64,000 nt of DNA. It comes from Gammaproteobacteria bacterium. Lineage in GTDB: Bacteria > Pseudomonadota > Gammaproteobacteria > UBA4575. A model generated the notes under the pieces. The model had not been told where the DNA came from. It saw only the letters and a list, made by a program, of their open reading frames with translations, and searched no databases. The stretch spans positions 1,308,171-1,372,170 of the forward strand of contig JAWPMW010000001.1 of assembly GCA_033344735.1 (NCBI GenBank), in the 5' to 3' direction. Numbering within the stretch: position 1 is the first letter of the stretch; each line of letters starts with the position of its first letter. The position numbers and the translations under genes were made by a program. Positions 1 to 9,702 of the stretch are shown here, piece by piece.

Positions 1-183
1 AACATCGACAACAAGCCCCCTCACTTCGGCATCAGCATCTGCACTCACAACACCAAGATAACCATTTAATTGTTCTCCAATCAGTCCTTCACTTTTAACC
101 TGTTGCAAGTCCACAGCGAAAACACATGCTGCATTTAATGCAATCAAACCAATAAACAATATTTTTAAAATTTTATTTTTCAT
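1..183 (-). CDS. ydbL: YdbL family periplasmic protein (DUF1318), 5' part only
   Basis: The reading frame starts with ATG at 183 and runs off the left edge after 61 codons, so the C-terminal part is not in the window. The first 23 or so residues form a signal peptide (MKNKILKILFIGLIALNA followed by ACVFA), predicting a periplasmic protein. The segment GLIGEQLNGYLGVV is typical of the YdbL/DUF1318 family. Family knowledge: ydbH, ynbE and ydbL form one operon whose products act in phospholipid traffic between inner and outer membrane, with YdbL thought to assist the YdbH-YnbE complex. The two partner genes lie directly upstream here (449-3085 and 199-390), which supports the call. Confidence 0.85.
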   Translation of the reverse strand, partial: MKNKILKILFIGLIALNAACVFAVDLQQVKSEGLIGEQLNGYLGVVSADADAEVRGLVVDV

Positions 184-198
184 TGTTGTTAATCCCTA

Positions 199-390
199 TT
201 AGAACAGACCGCTATCGTCGGCAAACACATCATCCAATTCTTTATCAACCTTAATACGCACTTCATGTTCAATCTTTATGTTCATGTTAATTGTAATAGG
301 TTCATCTGGCGCTTCAACCTTAACCGTAGGATTACAAGCGGCTAGTAAAAAACTGACTACAAAAAACAGATACAAATGTGATTTATTCAT
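199..390 (-). CDS. ynbE: YnbE-like outer-membrane lipoprotein
   Basis: A 63-residue protein with a lipoprotein signal: the lipobox LLAAC places the acylated cysteine at residue 19 of the start used here. A longer frame reaches back to 495 but would overlap the end of ydbH, and the ATG at 390 gives a normal signal peptide. The mature part, with its NMNIKIEHEVRIKV segment, matches the short YnbE family in size and position. In E. coli YnbE is the outer-membrane partner that docks onto the end of YdbH. It sits between ydbH and ydbL, the conserved order. Confidence 0.85.
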   Translation of the reverse strand: MNKSHLYLFFVVSFLLAACNPTVKVEAPDEPITINMNIKIEHEVRIKVDKELDDVFADDSGLF

Positions 391-448
391 TGGTGTTATA
401 CCGATTATATGTAAATGGTTGACAAAGACTGGATCAATAAAGTTCCCA

Positions 449-3085
449 TCATGGCTTCTGATTAGAAAGTATTTGCTCACTGATGCCTTGATCAATATGT
501 GTTAGCAATCTAGCACTCTCCAAGAATTTCCACAAATTAAAGTCAATATTAAAATTCAAATTGACTTGCTTATTTAGAGCTGCATTAGGGCTTCGACCAT
601 AAAGTTTAGTTGATAATGTCAAATCGCCTCCTGATACTAAATCAACTTGTGCGGACATTTCGTTATATTGGAAATCTTCTAGCAATTCTCCAACCAGTCG
701 CAAATTTTCATTGCCCATCAGCACTTCCCCAATACGCCCATACTTGATATAGCCACCGCTTTCATCTGCTCGCAACCACCCACTATCAATCAACAGCACT
801 CCATCATCAAGCCGCATTGGTAACTCACCGTCTAACGTTCCACTCGCCACCAAGTCTTCAGTTTGATTTAAGGCAATTAACTTTTCCAATGACAATGAAG
901 ACAGGAATATAGAAAACCCATTCTCACGTCGATTCAAATCAACTTCTACCTGATCAGCATAAATACTACCATCAAGCGCACTCGCATATAAATTGCTCAA
1001 CTTTACTGACGGTTGCTCTTGGACCTGGTATTCCATTCGTTCTAGACGCATTGATACATCTCTAAGTGGAACCCCCACATTAACCAAACCAATCTCAATT
1101 TCTGCGGGTTGTTTTAATTTCCAGCCTTCTTGACTTAAAAATTCCAATGTCGCATTTAGATTAGAAAATTGATTTTGCGCGTAATCTCCCATGACATGAT
1201 GCGCAATTAATTTGACAGCGATTTCAGATACCGAGTTATTAATATTCCAAATAGCATCAATACCTAGATCTAACATCCCACCTTTTAATTGTAACGGAAA
1301 CCCAGTCTCGCCTATCTGATCTTCTATAATTTCATTATTCGCTAATGCTACTGCATCAGCATTCATCGTCATTGACCCTAACCCAGTGAACAAATCTTGT
1401 GAGGCAGAAAAATCCAATGGGTGTTTCTGTTCACCCAAATTCACACCGCCATCAACAGAAAGTTTATTATTATTTAAGTCAATATTTGCATTTAACTTAT
1501 ATGCTGTAACTGGAATAGCACGTTCTCTTATCAAGATATTGTCAACTTGCACATTGGCGCTTATCTTTTGATAACTACTGGAATAATCCGCACTGCGAAT
1601 ATGCAGTTCAATTGGTGCTAACTCGAGCTCAATATTGCCACTACGCAGCTGACCGGATGACAAACCAAACCGCATATCATTCGACTTAATGCCATCCTGA
1701 TAACGATATATAAATTGTGTATCTTGTATCGACTTGAGTTGGACTTTTTTAATTTTATAACCTTCATAATATACATTCAATGCATTCGCAATGAATTCCT
1801 TACTCATATATACATTCACTTGCTCGTTATCAGCATTAATATTTCCACGTCCATTGACAAGCAAGCGAGAAATTTTAGTTGGTGCTGATACATCTTGACC
1901 CTCCAATTTTAATTGATAATCAGCAGCTAACTTCCACTCCTGATAGAAACTATCAAAAATTAAATCAGACAACCAAATATCAACCTTTAAAAGTGAAGAT
2001 TGAGCAGCAAAATTAATTGCAGCATCGCCTTTGGCATTGATCGCAAACACTTCCTTAAGTGAAAGTTGTACTAGCACCTGATCACTAGGATTTATATCAA
2101 CAACATATCTGCGTCCTATACGGTCAAAATATTCATTCACCCAAATCGGTGTTTGATAGAACTCCACCTCAGCACGCTGCGGATCTTTAAATGCACAACT
2201 GGCAAAATTCAACTGCTCGACATGGCAATTTGCTCTCACGTCTATATGTGCTTGCTTTACGCCATGCTGCTTTGAAGATACATGCAACTCACTATCTATA
2301 TCCACATCAGCTGCAAACGATTGCATAGACTTATGCGTGGAGCGAGTTAAATCTAACTCTATGTTTGCACTTATAGTGCTAACATCATCTTGCACATACT
2401 GTTCAACATTAAACAAAATTAAAAATTTATTTATCTCAGAAAAACTTACATCGCCTTGCAAACGAATACTCAACCAATCATCTTGCACATCATAGTCACC
2501 GTCAAAAGCAACCACAGTTGCATCAGGGTGAAGAATATCTAGAGAGAAATCAGATTCATTAACTGATAAATTTAACTCTGCATCAATGCCATTCTCATAA
2601 CTAAGCACTCCTTCTAGAGTTACTTGTTTCGCATAGATCAACGAACCATCAAAATGAATTGATTCGCTTTGATATGCGTGATAGTGCAATTTCAGATGCT
2701 CTATATTTATTCCAAATATCGGTAATAACTTAACAATATCTATAATACTTTTCTCACTAGATGATGCTCCCGCATTACTTAGTGACATCACATCAATATC
2801 AATATAACTCGATGATGCAGCAGTCACTTCAGCGTTATATTTATTTATATCAACAACAAGGTTGTGAATTTCAATATTGGCTTCTATAGAATCATCAACA
2901 TGCCGCATTATTAACTTTGGAATTACTATCTTATCAATATCAAATTGACTAACTTCAAAGCTACTAATATCAATTCCATAATATTTAGCTACTTTTGGAG
3001 ATATCTCTTGAATAATTAGCGCACGCATCAAAAACAAACAGAGAAAAATAATTCCAACAAAAATTATAAAAAATATTTTTTTCAT
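449..3085 (-). CDS. ydbH: YdbH family AsmA-like intermembrane lipid-transport protein
   Basis: 878 residues, essentially the length of E. coli YdbH. An N-terminal membrane anchor (residues about 3-24, IFFIIFVGIIFLCLFL) is followed by a long beta-rich region of alternating hydrophobic and polar residues and few motifs, as expected for an AsmA/TamB-type lipid groove spanning the periplasm. Known of the family: YdbH is one of three partly redundant E. coli proteins (with TamB and YhdP) that move phospholipids to the outer membrane. The gene begins 7 bp after queG ends on the same strand and is followed by ynbE and ydbL, so the four are probably cotranscribed. The repeat-like groove fold cannot be verified by eye. 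Confidence 0.85.
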   Translation of the reverse strand: MKKIFFIIFVGIIFLCLFLMRALIIQEISPKVAKYYGIDISSFEVSQFDIDKIVIPKLIMRHVDDSIEANIEIHNLVVDINKYNAEVTAASSSYIDIDVMSLSNAGASSSEKSIIDIVKLLPIFGINIEHLKLHYHAYQSESIHFDGSLIYAKQVTLEGVLSYENGIDAELNLSVNESDFSLDILHPDATVVAFDGDYDVQDDWLSIRLQGDVSFSEINKFLILFNVEQYVQDDVSTISANIELDLTRSTHKSMQSFAADVDIDSELHVSSKQHGVKQAHIDVRANCHVEQLNFASCAFKDPQRAEVEFYQTPIWVNEYFDRIGRRYVVDINPSDQVLVQLSLKEVFAINAKGDAAINFAAQSSLLKVDIWLSDLIFDSFYQEWKLAADYQLKLEGQDVSAPTKISRLLVNGRGNINADNEQVNVYMSKEFIANALNVYYEGYKIKKVQLKSIQDTQFIYRYQDGIKSNDMRFGLSSGQLRSGNIELELAPIELHIRSADYSSSYQKISANVQVDNILIRERAIPVTAYKLNANIDLNNNKLSVDGGVNLGEQKHPLDFSASQDLFTGLGSMTMNADAVALANNEIIEDQIGETGFPLQLKGGMLDLGIDAIWNINNSVSEIAVKLIAHHVMGDYAQNQFSNLNATLEFLSQEGWKLKQPAEIEIGLVNVGVPLRDVSMRLERMEYQVQEQPSVKLSNLYASALDGSIYADQVEVDLNRRENGFSIFLSSLSLEKLIALNQTEDLVASGTLDGELPMRLDDGVLLIDSGWLRADESGGYIKYGRIGEVLMGNENLRLVGELLEDFQYNEMSAQVDLVSGGDLTLSTKLYGRSPNAALNKQVNLNFNIDFNLWKFLESARLLTHIDQGISEQILSNQKP

Positions 3086-3092
3086 GGTTTAT

Positions 3093-4178
3093 TCACTGCC
3101 CGTGCTGTTGCAATGCCCATTGCACATGCTCGCGCACCAATTCTGAACAATCATCTTGACGAATAACTAATGCGTCAACTACTTCAGGAATGCTCGGCGC
3201 ATTTCCTAAAGCAACTGCTACATTTCTTAACCACTGTTGATAACCAATTCTGCGTATTGCAGAGCCCTCTGTGAAATACAGAAAATCCTTTTCAGTCCAT
3301 GAAAATAACTCGACCAACCTAGTAGCATCTAGCTCATGTCTTTTGGCAAAGTCTGCCAATGGTGACTTTTTAGAAAATTTATTCCATGGACATACCAGCT
3401 GGCAATCATCACATCCATATATTCGATTTCCCATGGGTTTTCGATATTCGATAGGTATAGATGTTTTATGCTCTATAGTTAAATACGAAATGCATTTACG
3501 CGCATCTAACTTATAAGGAGCAACAATTGCCTGAGTTGGACATATATCGATACACGCTTCACATGTACCACAATGACTTAATGAGGGATCATCAACAGGT
3601 AATGGCAAGTTGGTAAATAACTCGCCAAGAAAAAACCATGATCCAGCATCTTCCGATAATAAATTTGTATGTTTTCCTATCCAACCCAAACCTGCTTTAT
3701 GCGCAAGCGCTTTTTCCAACACAGGCGCGCTGTCAACGAACGCACGATACCCAAATGATCCGACTTGCTGCTCAATACGGTAGGCAAGTTTTTGTAACCG
3801 CTTCCTCATGACTTTATGGTAGTCGCGACCCAAGGCATAACGAGAAATATATGCTAGGCTCGCATCCTCAAGCACTTGAAATGGATCCTGCGCATCTGGT
3901 GGTAGATAATTCATTCTGACAGAAATGATACGTACCGTACCTGGCAGCAATTCATCTGGACGCGAACGCTTGGTACCATGCCTATGCATATAGTCCATTT
4001 CGCCCTGCATGCCTGACTGCAGCCAATTCATCAGATAAACCTCATGTTCTGCAAGACTTGTATCGCTAACACCAATATGATCAAAGCCAAGCTCAAGCCC
4101 CCAATCTCGGATATTATCCATTAGGCTTTGCATACTCTGCTCAGTAACGATAGGCTTTTCCACAATAGAATTACTCAA
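3093..4178 (-). CDS. queG: Epoxyqueuosine reductase
   Basis: Catalyses the last step of queuosine synthesis, reducing epoxyqueuosine to queuosine in tRNA with a cobalamin cofactor and two [4Fe-4S] clusters. The clusters are visible as CGTCEACIDICP (C203, C206, C209, C213) and CDDCQLVCPW (C256, C259, C263); the conserved Asp lies in RAFVDSAP (D149). Length 361 fits the family. The first in-frame start is TTG at 4178, only 6 bp from the divergent nnr start. An ATG at 4133 would give a 346-residue protein beginning 10 residues before the conserved WGLELGF, which is also plausible, so the start is uncertain. Confidence 0.92.
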   Translation of the reverse strand: MSNSIVEKPIVTEQSMQSLMDNIRDWGLELGFDHIGVSDTSLAEHEVYLMNWLQSGMQGEMDYMHRHGTKRSRPDELLPGTVRIISVRMNYLPPDAQDPFQVLEDASLAYISRYALGRDYHKVMRKRLQKLAYRIEQQVGSFGYRAFVDSAPVLEKALAHKAGLGWIGKHTNLLSEDAGSWFFLGELFTNLPLPVDDPSLSHCGTCEACIDICPTQAIVAPYKLDARKCISYLTIEHKTSIPIEYRKPMGNRIYGCDDCQLVCPWNKFSKKSPLADFAKRHELDATRLVELFSWTEKDFLYFTEGSAIRRIGYQQWLRNVAVALGNAPSIPEVVDALVIRQDDCSELVREHVQWALQQHGQ

Positions 4179-4184
4179 TTACAG

Positions 4185-5669
4185 ATGAATTTCATAAATA
4201 ACGGCAAACAATACCCGGTCTTCTCTAGACAGCAAATACTAGACCTTGAGTCTAGCGCAATCCAGGAGCATGGTTTTAAAAGTTATCAGCTAATGCAAAG
4301 TGCAGGAAAAGCTGCATTTATGTTTGTTCGCAAATATTACCCTAATGCTAAGCGAATTCTGGTTGTGACTGGCGGCGGCAATAATGCTGGTGACGGATAT
4401 ATTTTGGCACGCTTATTACATAATGCGGACATCCAATGTTTCGCCATGCCGGTAGTGCCCATCACCAAACTAAGAGGTGATGCTATGCGTGCTCAAAATG
4501 AGTTTGCAATTCACGATGGCCTGGATATTGATGTAAGCGATAATTTACCTGAATGTGACTTAATCGTTGATGCACTTTTCGGCACTGGTCTAACACGCCC
4601 AATAGAAAATGAATTTGCAGATATGATAGATGCAATAAATCGCACGCCCATTCCAGTTTTGTCGTTAGATATACCCTCTGGACTTAGCGCAGAAACTGGC
4701 AACCCTATGGGCCCGACTATATATGCCAGCAATACTCTCACTTTTATAGGCCTTAAAAGTGGATTAATCACCGGAGAATCACGAAATTATACAGGTACCA
4801 TCGAGGTAGACTCTTTAGGTCTACCTGAAACTTTAATCGATAGTTCTGAAAAGTTAGGTCTGTCTTTAAATGAAACAATGCATGCACACTTATTACCCCC
4901 ACGCAAACAAAGTGGATATAAGAACATGTATGGCCATGTGCTTGTGGTGGGTGGAAACATTAAATATCCTAATGCTGCACGACTCGCAGGTGAAGCCGCG
5001 GCTCGTACTGGGGCAGGCTTAGTTAGTGTAGCTACGCACCCTGATAATGTCGCAGCAGTTGCATCAGGATGTGGTTCACTAATGGTTAAGGGAATACACG
5101 AACCGGCTGATCTTGCTGAATTAATTAAAAAAGCGGATGTTATTTTAATTGGCCCAGGACTTGGGCAGGACAAATGGGCACAAAAATTGTTTGCGCGTGT
5201 AATAGAAACCAGCAAACCATTAGTTGTGGATGCAGATGCTCTTAACTTATTAAGCAGTAACGCAAGCAAATGTGATCACTGGGTATTAACGCCACACCCA
5301 GGTGAAGCCGCTAAACTTTTAGCGTGCAGCACAGAAGAAATTCAAGTAAATCGAGTATCTTCCGCACTTGCTATCCAAGAACAATTTGCTGGTGTCGCCA
5401 TACTTAAAGGCGCCGGTACACTCACTTGCCATAATCAACAAATTTACTTCTGCACTAGCGGAAATGTAAGCCTGGCTACTGGAGGCAGTGGCGATGTATT
5501 AGCAGGGATAATTGCCGGTTTAACTGCTCAAGGTATGTCATTAATTGATGCAGCAAACTGCGGTACCATGATTCATGGTCTTGCTGCAGAACTGATATCT
5601 AAAAACGGCACTAGAGGTATTTTGGCACAAGATTTATTCCCAGCGATATATCAACTCATCAATCAATGA
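4185..5669 (+). CDS. nnr: Bifunctional NAD(P)HX epimerase / ADP-dependent NAD(P)HX dehydratase
   Basis: Repairs hydrated NADH and NADPH. The N-terminal YjeF_N epimerase domain (about 1-210) shows GGGNNAGDGYILARLL and DIPSGLSAETG. The C-terminal kinase-like dehydratase domain (about 225-490) shows GPGLGQD, DADALNLL, LTPHPGEAAKLL and GGSGDVLAGIIAGL. I chose ATG 4185 because the longer frame starting at 4128 would run into divergently transcribed queG, and MNFINNGKQYPVFSRQQ matches the usual N-terminus. The stop overlaps the start of tsaE as ATGA, pointing to translational coupling. nnr-tsaE-amidase-mutL is the normal gammaproteobacterial order, here interrupted by sohB and a RibD-like gene on the other strand. 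Confidence 0.93.
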   Translation: MNFINNGKQYPVFSRQQILDLESSAIQEHGFKSYQLMQSAGKAAFMFVRKYYPNAKRILVVTGGGNNAGDGYILARLLHNADIQCFAMPVVPITKLRGDAMRAQNEFAIHDGLDIDVSDNLPECDLIVDALFGTGLTRPIENEFADMIDAINRTPIPVLSLDIPSGLSAETGNPMGPTIYASNTLTFIGLKSGLITGESRNYTGTIEVDSLGLPETLIDSSEKLGLSLNETMHAHLLPPRKQSGYKNMYGHVLVVGGNIKYPNAARLAGEAAARTGAGLVSVATHPDNVAAVASGCGSLMVKGIHEPADLAELIKKADVILIGPGLGQDKWAQKLFARVIETSKPLVVDADALNLLSSNASKCDHWVLTPHPGEAAKLLACSTEEIQVNRVSSALAIQEQFAGVAILKGAGTLTCHNQQIYFCTSGNVSLATGGSGDVLAGIIAGLTAQGMSLIDAANCGTMIHGLAAELISKNGTRGILAQDLFPAIYQLINQ

Positions 5670-6088
5670 AGCAAATAATTAGCTGCGCCAAAGAAATGGA
5701 GGCACTTGGGGCCAAATTAGTCAAAGACATATCTACCCCTGCAGTAATTTATTTGCATGGCGATCTCGGAGCAGGCAAAACTACCCTAGTGAGGGGTGCT
5801 GTCCACCAGCTAGGGCACCAGGGCCTAGTCAAAAGCCCAACATTTACACTCGTCGAAACTTACTCATTTCCTTCTCTAGAAGTCTATCATTTTGATTTAT
5901 ATAGAATTTCAGATCCAGAAGAACTCGAATACATAGGTATAAGGGAATTTTCCAGTGGCCCTAGTATTTGTTTTATCGAATGGCCAAATCTAGGAAAACC
6001 GCTAATTCCAAAAGCGACAATGGAAATATCCATTGAATACGTACAACAAGGACGTCAGGTCAGCATCGAAAATTACCCACTTCAGTAG
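5666..6088 (+). CDS. tsaE: tRNA N6-threonylcarbamoyladenosine biosynthesis ATPase TsaE
   Basis: A 140-residue P-loop ATPase that works with TsaB and TsaD to install t6A at position 37 of ANN-decoding tRNAs. The Walker A motif is GDLGAGKTT (residues 32-40). SPTFTLVETY and HFDLYRI are the other family signatures, the latter carrying the conserved Asp. The ATG overlaps the stop of nnr by 4 bp. TsaB and TsaD are not in this window. Confidence 0.93.
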   Translation: MKQIISCAKEMEALGAKLVKDISTPAVIYLHGDLGAGKTTLVRGAVHQLGHQGLVKSPTFTLVETYSFPSLEVYHFDLYRISDPEELEYIGIREFSSGPSICFIEWPNLGKPLIPKATMEISIEYVQQGRQVSIENYPLQ

Positions 6089-6196
6089 CTTATGCGCTTG
6101 ACCTAAGATGTAGATTTTTATTTAATAATTGTCCGTAGGTTATTATTTTTGTTACAGTTAACAAAAATAGACACAGATTATTGGGAGATCTACTGG

Positions 6197-7774
6197 GTGC
6201 TACATCCAAAATCATCAAATACCAGTTATGTCGTTCGGTTGATAATTGCCCTAAGTGCAATATTCGCTGTCCTTCCCACCTGTGTATTCGCTGAATCATT
6301 CCAGGTCGAGAATATTCGTGTAGCCAAAAATGGCCAAGTAACTCGGGTTGTATTTGACACTAATGCAGTCCCTTCATATAAGATCTTCACACTCAATAAT
6401 CCTAGACGCGTAGTCATTGATCTTGTTGACGCAAAACTATCTGCCAAGGTAAATCAGGCCGTATTCAAAGCATCTTTCGTGGACAAACTTCGTCACGCTA
6501 ATCGATCCAATAACAAACTTAGAATTGTACTCGACATTAACCAACAGATCGTAACCAAAAGTTTTGTGTTACCGCCCAATGGAAATTCTCGCCATCGACT
6601 TGTCATTGACTTAAAAAACTCTCAACAAACAAATACGCTGATAGCCAAGAAAACTTCCACCAGAGCAGCGAAAGATATTGTTAAAACCACTACCACTAAA
6701 AAAACAAAAATAGCTAAAACTACGAACAAAAAACCAAAAGTTACTGCATCTAATAATAGTAAACATGTCGAGAAAATAGTTAAACCCAAGCCGACTAAAA
6801 AAACCTATCCAAAGTCGGAGCAAGATATTATTGCAAAAGTAACGGCACCAGCTAAAGTAACAACTAAAACCAATCAAGCAAAAAAAGTTACACCTGCAAC
6901 AAAAAAGTATAGACCCAGCACATTTGTGGTGGCCATAGACCCTGGGCACGGCGGTAAAGATCCAGGCGCAACAGGTTATGCTGGCACACGCGAAAAAGAT
7001 GTTGTCCTACAAATTTCCAAAAGATTAGCTAAATTAATTAATGCCGAAAAAGGAATGCGTGCCGTTATGACGCGCAATTCAGATAAATTCCTCACACTAC
7101 GTGGGCGTATTAAAAAAGCACGCCAGCAAAAAGCTGACGTTTTTATTTCAATCCATGCTGACGCCGTGGATGATCGACGTGTTCGAGGCTCATCTGTCTA
7201 TATACTATCCAAAAATGGTGCAAGCAGTGAAGCCGCAAGATTTTTGGCTCAACGTCAAAACGAATCCGATGTGATTGGAGGAGTAAAATTGGAAGGCAAA
7301 GGCAAGGACGTTCAGAAAGTACTGGTAGACCTCTCTCAAGCAGCTACTATCGATGCCAGCATGAAATTAGCAAGCTCAGTCAAGAAAGAATTAAGCACGC
7401 TGGGGAAAACACGCAAAAATGTTGAACATGCTGGTTTTGCGGTACTCAAATCTCCTGATATTCCATCCATTCTCGTAGAGACAGCATTTATATCTAATGC
7501 ATCAGAAGAAAAAAAATTACGCTCATCCACCCACCAACAAAAACTTGCCAGCTCGGTATTCAAAGGATTAAAGAGATACTTGAAGTATCACGCCCCTAAA
7601 GATGCTGTACTTGCCAGCAACATTAAGACCGACAAACATACTATTAAATACGGTGAAACATTATCTGAGATAGCAATTTTATACCGCGTGAGTATTGATG
7701 CAATCCGCAAAACAAATTCACTAAGGTCAGATAGAATTCGCGTTGGCCAAAAACTAATTATTCCTGAAGTTTAA
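6197..7774 (+). CDS. amiC: N-acetylmuramoyl-L-alanine amidase (AmiB/AmiC type) with AMIN and LysM domains
   Basis: A periplasmic zinc amidase that cuts septal peptidoglycan at cell separation. The N-terminal AMIN domain (SFQVENIRVAKNGQVTRVVF onward) is followed by a long Lys/Thr-rich linker (about 140-230), then the amidase_3 domain with zinc-ligand regions AIDPGHGGKDPGA, FISIHADAV and the catalytic Glu segment SILVETAFIS, and a C-terminal LysM domain (HTIKYGETLSEIAILYRVS). The open frame begins at a TTG (6149), but GTG 6197 has a GGAG ribosome site 9 bp upstream and gives a clean signal peptide ending CVFA, so I prefer it. With a C-terminal LysM, AmiB is as good a name as AmiC. Confidence 0.88.
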   Translation: MLHPKSSNTSYVVRLIIALSAIFAVLPTCVFAESFQVENIRVAKNGQVTRVVFDTNAVPSYKIFTLNNPRRVVIDLVDAKLSAKVNQAVFKASFVDKLRHANRSNNKLRIVLDINQQIVTKSFVLPPNGNSRHRLVIDLKNSQQTNTLIAKKTSTRAAKDIVKTTTTKKTKIAKTTNKKPKVTASNNSKHVEKIVKPKPTKKTYPKSEQDIIAKVTAPAKVTTKTNQAKKVTPATKKYRPSTFVVAIDPGHGGKDPGATGYAGTREKDVVLQISKRLAKLINAEKGMRAVMTRNSDKFLTLRGRIKKARQQKADVFISIHADAVDDRRVRGSSVYILSKNGASSEAARFLAQRQNESDVIGGVKLEGKGKDVQKVLVDLSQAATIDASMKLASSVKKELSTLGKTRKNVEHAGFAVLKSPDIPSILVETAFISNASEEKKLRSSTHQQKLASSVFKGLKRYLKYHAPKDAVLASNIKTDKHTIKYGETLSEIAILYRVSIDAIRKTNSLRSDRIRVGQKLIIPEV

Positions 7775-7797
7775 TACCAGCCTTTCTCACCCAGACA

Positions 7798-8802
7798 TCA
7801 AGAAAGCAATTTTCTCTCCCACAGCGTCGTCATTACTTTCTCAAACGCTAATTGTGCACTCCCCATAATTTTTTCACTCACGGTTTTAGGAGCACTATGC
7901 TTTACTTCATAAACATCAGCTGTTTCACTTTTACGTAACAAATAATCATCACTAGTAAGTAATTCATCTACTAGCTTTAATTCTAGCGCACGTTTACCTA
8001 ACCAATGCTCACCTGTAGCTATTTCTTGAATATCAATTTGCTCACGATTACTAGCCACAAACTCTTTAAACAAAGTATGAGTTTCTTCCATTTGTTCAGT
8101 GAACCTCTCCCTATCTTCGTCTGTATTTTTTCCAAACATTGTCAATGTGCGTTTAAGGTCACCAGCTTTTACCTGCTCATAATCAATTCCATGTTTATCA
8201 AGCAACCGATTAAAATTAGGCAGCTGAGCAATCACGCCAATAGAACCAATAATTGAAAAAGGCGCAGCAATTATTCTATCTGCGACACACGCCATCATAT
8301 ATCCACCACTTGCAGCAACCTTATCTACCGCTACAGTCAGAGGAATATTTCGTTGCTTAATGCGCTCTAACTGCGATGAAGCAAAACCATGCTCATGAAC
8401 CATGCCGCCTGCATTCTCCAAGCAAATAACCACCTCATCTTCAGGCTTAGCTACTGCCAATATAGCCGTTATTTCTTTGCGCAAATGTTTGACTGCACTA
8501 GCTTTAATATTACCTACGAAGTTCAGAACAAAGACTCGCTTCCGCTTGTTTTCACTTTTTGTCTTTTTATTTAGTTTTTTATTATTCTTCACCAGCTCTT
8601 TCAGCTGCTTCTTGGAAAGCAAAGATTTTTGCATTAGCAACTTTAGATTATCGAACTTTTTATTTAGATTTTTAATCTCAATTTGATCTTGTTCTTGCGC
8701 CTTATGCGTCAATGATATAATCAATGACAACAACAACCAGATAAATATCAGAATCGTAGCAGCCTTTGCCAAAAATAATCCATAATTAGATATAAATTCC
8801 AT
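7798..8802 (-). CDS. sohB: SohB-type inner-membrane serine protease (peptidase S49)
   Basis: 334 residues. An N-terminal membrane helix (about 10-30) is followed by a Lys-rich, probably coiled region (about 35-90) and the S49 protease domain. The nucleophile Ser lies in AASGGYMMACVADRI and the general-base Lys in GDLKRTLTMFGKNTDEDR, the Ser/Lys dyad arrangement of SppA and SohB. The end TGEHWLGKRALELKLVDE is also characteristic. SohB is a periplasm-facing protease of broad and poorly defined substrate range. The gene faces the amidase convergently with 23 bp between them, and the RibD-like gene lies just upstream on the same strand. Confidence 0.9.
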   Translation of the reverse strand: MEFISNYGLFLAKAATILIFIWLLLSLIISLTHKAQEQDQIEIKNLNKKFDNLKLLMQKSLLSKKQLKELVKNNKKLNKKTKSENKRKRVFVLNFVGNIKASAVKHLRKEITAILAVAKPEDEVVICLENAGGMVHEHGFASSQLERIKQRNIPLTVAVDKVAASGGYMMACVADRIIAAPFSIIGSIGVIAQLPNFNRLLDKHGIDYEQVKAGDLKRTLTMFGKNTDEDRERFTEQMEETHTLFKEFVASNREQIDIQEIATGEHWLGKRALELKLVDELLTSDDYLLRKSETADVYEVKHSAPKTVSEKIMGSAQLAFEKVMTTLWERKLLS

Positions 8803-8825
8803 AATTATTATTTCTCTAGTTAAAA

Positions 8826-9677
8826 TTAGTTATTTTTCTCAAAAGAAAATTCAATATACCACTGACCCATAGCATTAGAATTTTCAGCATCCATATACAT
8901 ATTCTCTAATCTCATGCGACCAGAGGCATTTAACGCTTCGCCCGACAGCAAACTCTTAAAGTCATTACCTCCTATTAACTGATGGCTCATTGTCATATAA
9001 AGGCTGTGTACATAATCATGCTCAATCAGGTCTTGCAGTAAGTCAGGGCCAGCAACGAGATACACTGATTGATAGCCTTGTTGAATCAAATATTCTAGTA
9101 ATAGTTGAACATTTACATGTTGATGAGCTCCCATTTCGTGCACTTGCTTTCCTGAATCCAGCCATCGCTGCTTATTAATTTGAGTCGCATTACCACCGGT
9201 AACAATATGTACTTTCTGCTCGGAACTATCTAACGAGGAGTGCCATGGAAAATCCAAGCTACCGCTTAAAATAACAACATCAGGATTTTTCTTTAGTCCT
9301 TGTAGTTGGCGCCAGTCATGCATATATTGTGTATCACTTGATTCAGGCAGCTGTAAAACATTGCCTAAGCGACCTGCATTTAATGCGCGCATGTATCCAG
9401 CATGGGTAATGATACAGTCAGCACGTGCATACAATTCAAGAAACAGCATGAAGTCCTCATCAGACTTAAGCAACCCAGGTAACTGGTAATAATCTTCACT
9501 AGCTTCACGTAATGCAATGCGCCCATCCAGACTGGTCAAAAAATTAGCATAGATATATGGCAGGCTGCTATTTCCCTTAATATTTCCTAAGACAGGCTGA
9601 TCCTGTCTAAGATACAATCCCCTCAAGGGAACGGACTCACCGCCGCCCGGATATAAGCGAACAACTTTCTTATTCAT
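8826..9677 (-). CDS. RibD C-terminal domain (dihydrofolate-reductase fold) reductase
   Basis: 283 residues. YIYANFLTSLDGRIAL near the N-terminus is the NADPH-binding start of the RibD_C/DHFR fold, and VYLVAGPDLLQDLIEHDYVHSLYMTM matches the central part of the domain. There is no deaminase domain, so this is a stand-alone pyrimidine-reductase-like protein of unknown substrate, not the bifunctional RibD of riboflavin synthesis. It lies 24 bp upstream of sohB on the same strand, so the two may share a transcript. The start at 9677 lies 25 bp from the divergent start at 9703. Confidence 0.75.
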   Translation of the reverse strand: MNKKVVRLYPGGGESVPLRGLYLRQDQPVLGNIKGNSSLPYIYANFLTSLDGRIALREASEDYYQLPGLLKSDEDFMLFLELYARADCIITHAGYMRALNAGRLGNVLQLPESSDTQYMHDWRQLQGLKKNPDVVILSGSLDFPWHSSLDSSEQKVHIVTGGNATQINKQRWLDSGKQVHEMGAHQHVNVQLLLEYLIQQGYQSVYLVAGPDLLQDLIEHDYVHSLYMTMSHQLIGGNDFKSLLSGEALNASGRMRLENMYMDAENSNAMGQWYIEFSFEKNN

Positions 9678-9702
9678 TAGGTTTACAAATACTCTGTATC
9701 AA

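Noticed and set aside
6611-6949. 112-residue Cys/Phe-rich minus-strand frame inside the amidase
   Set aside because: A shadow of the Lys/Thr-rich linker codons of the amidase gene.
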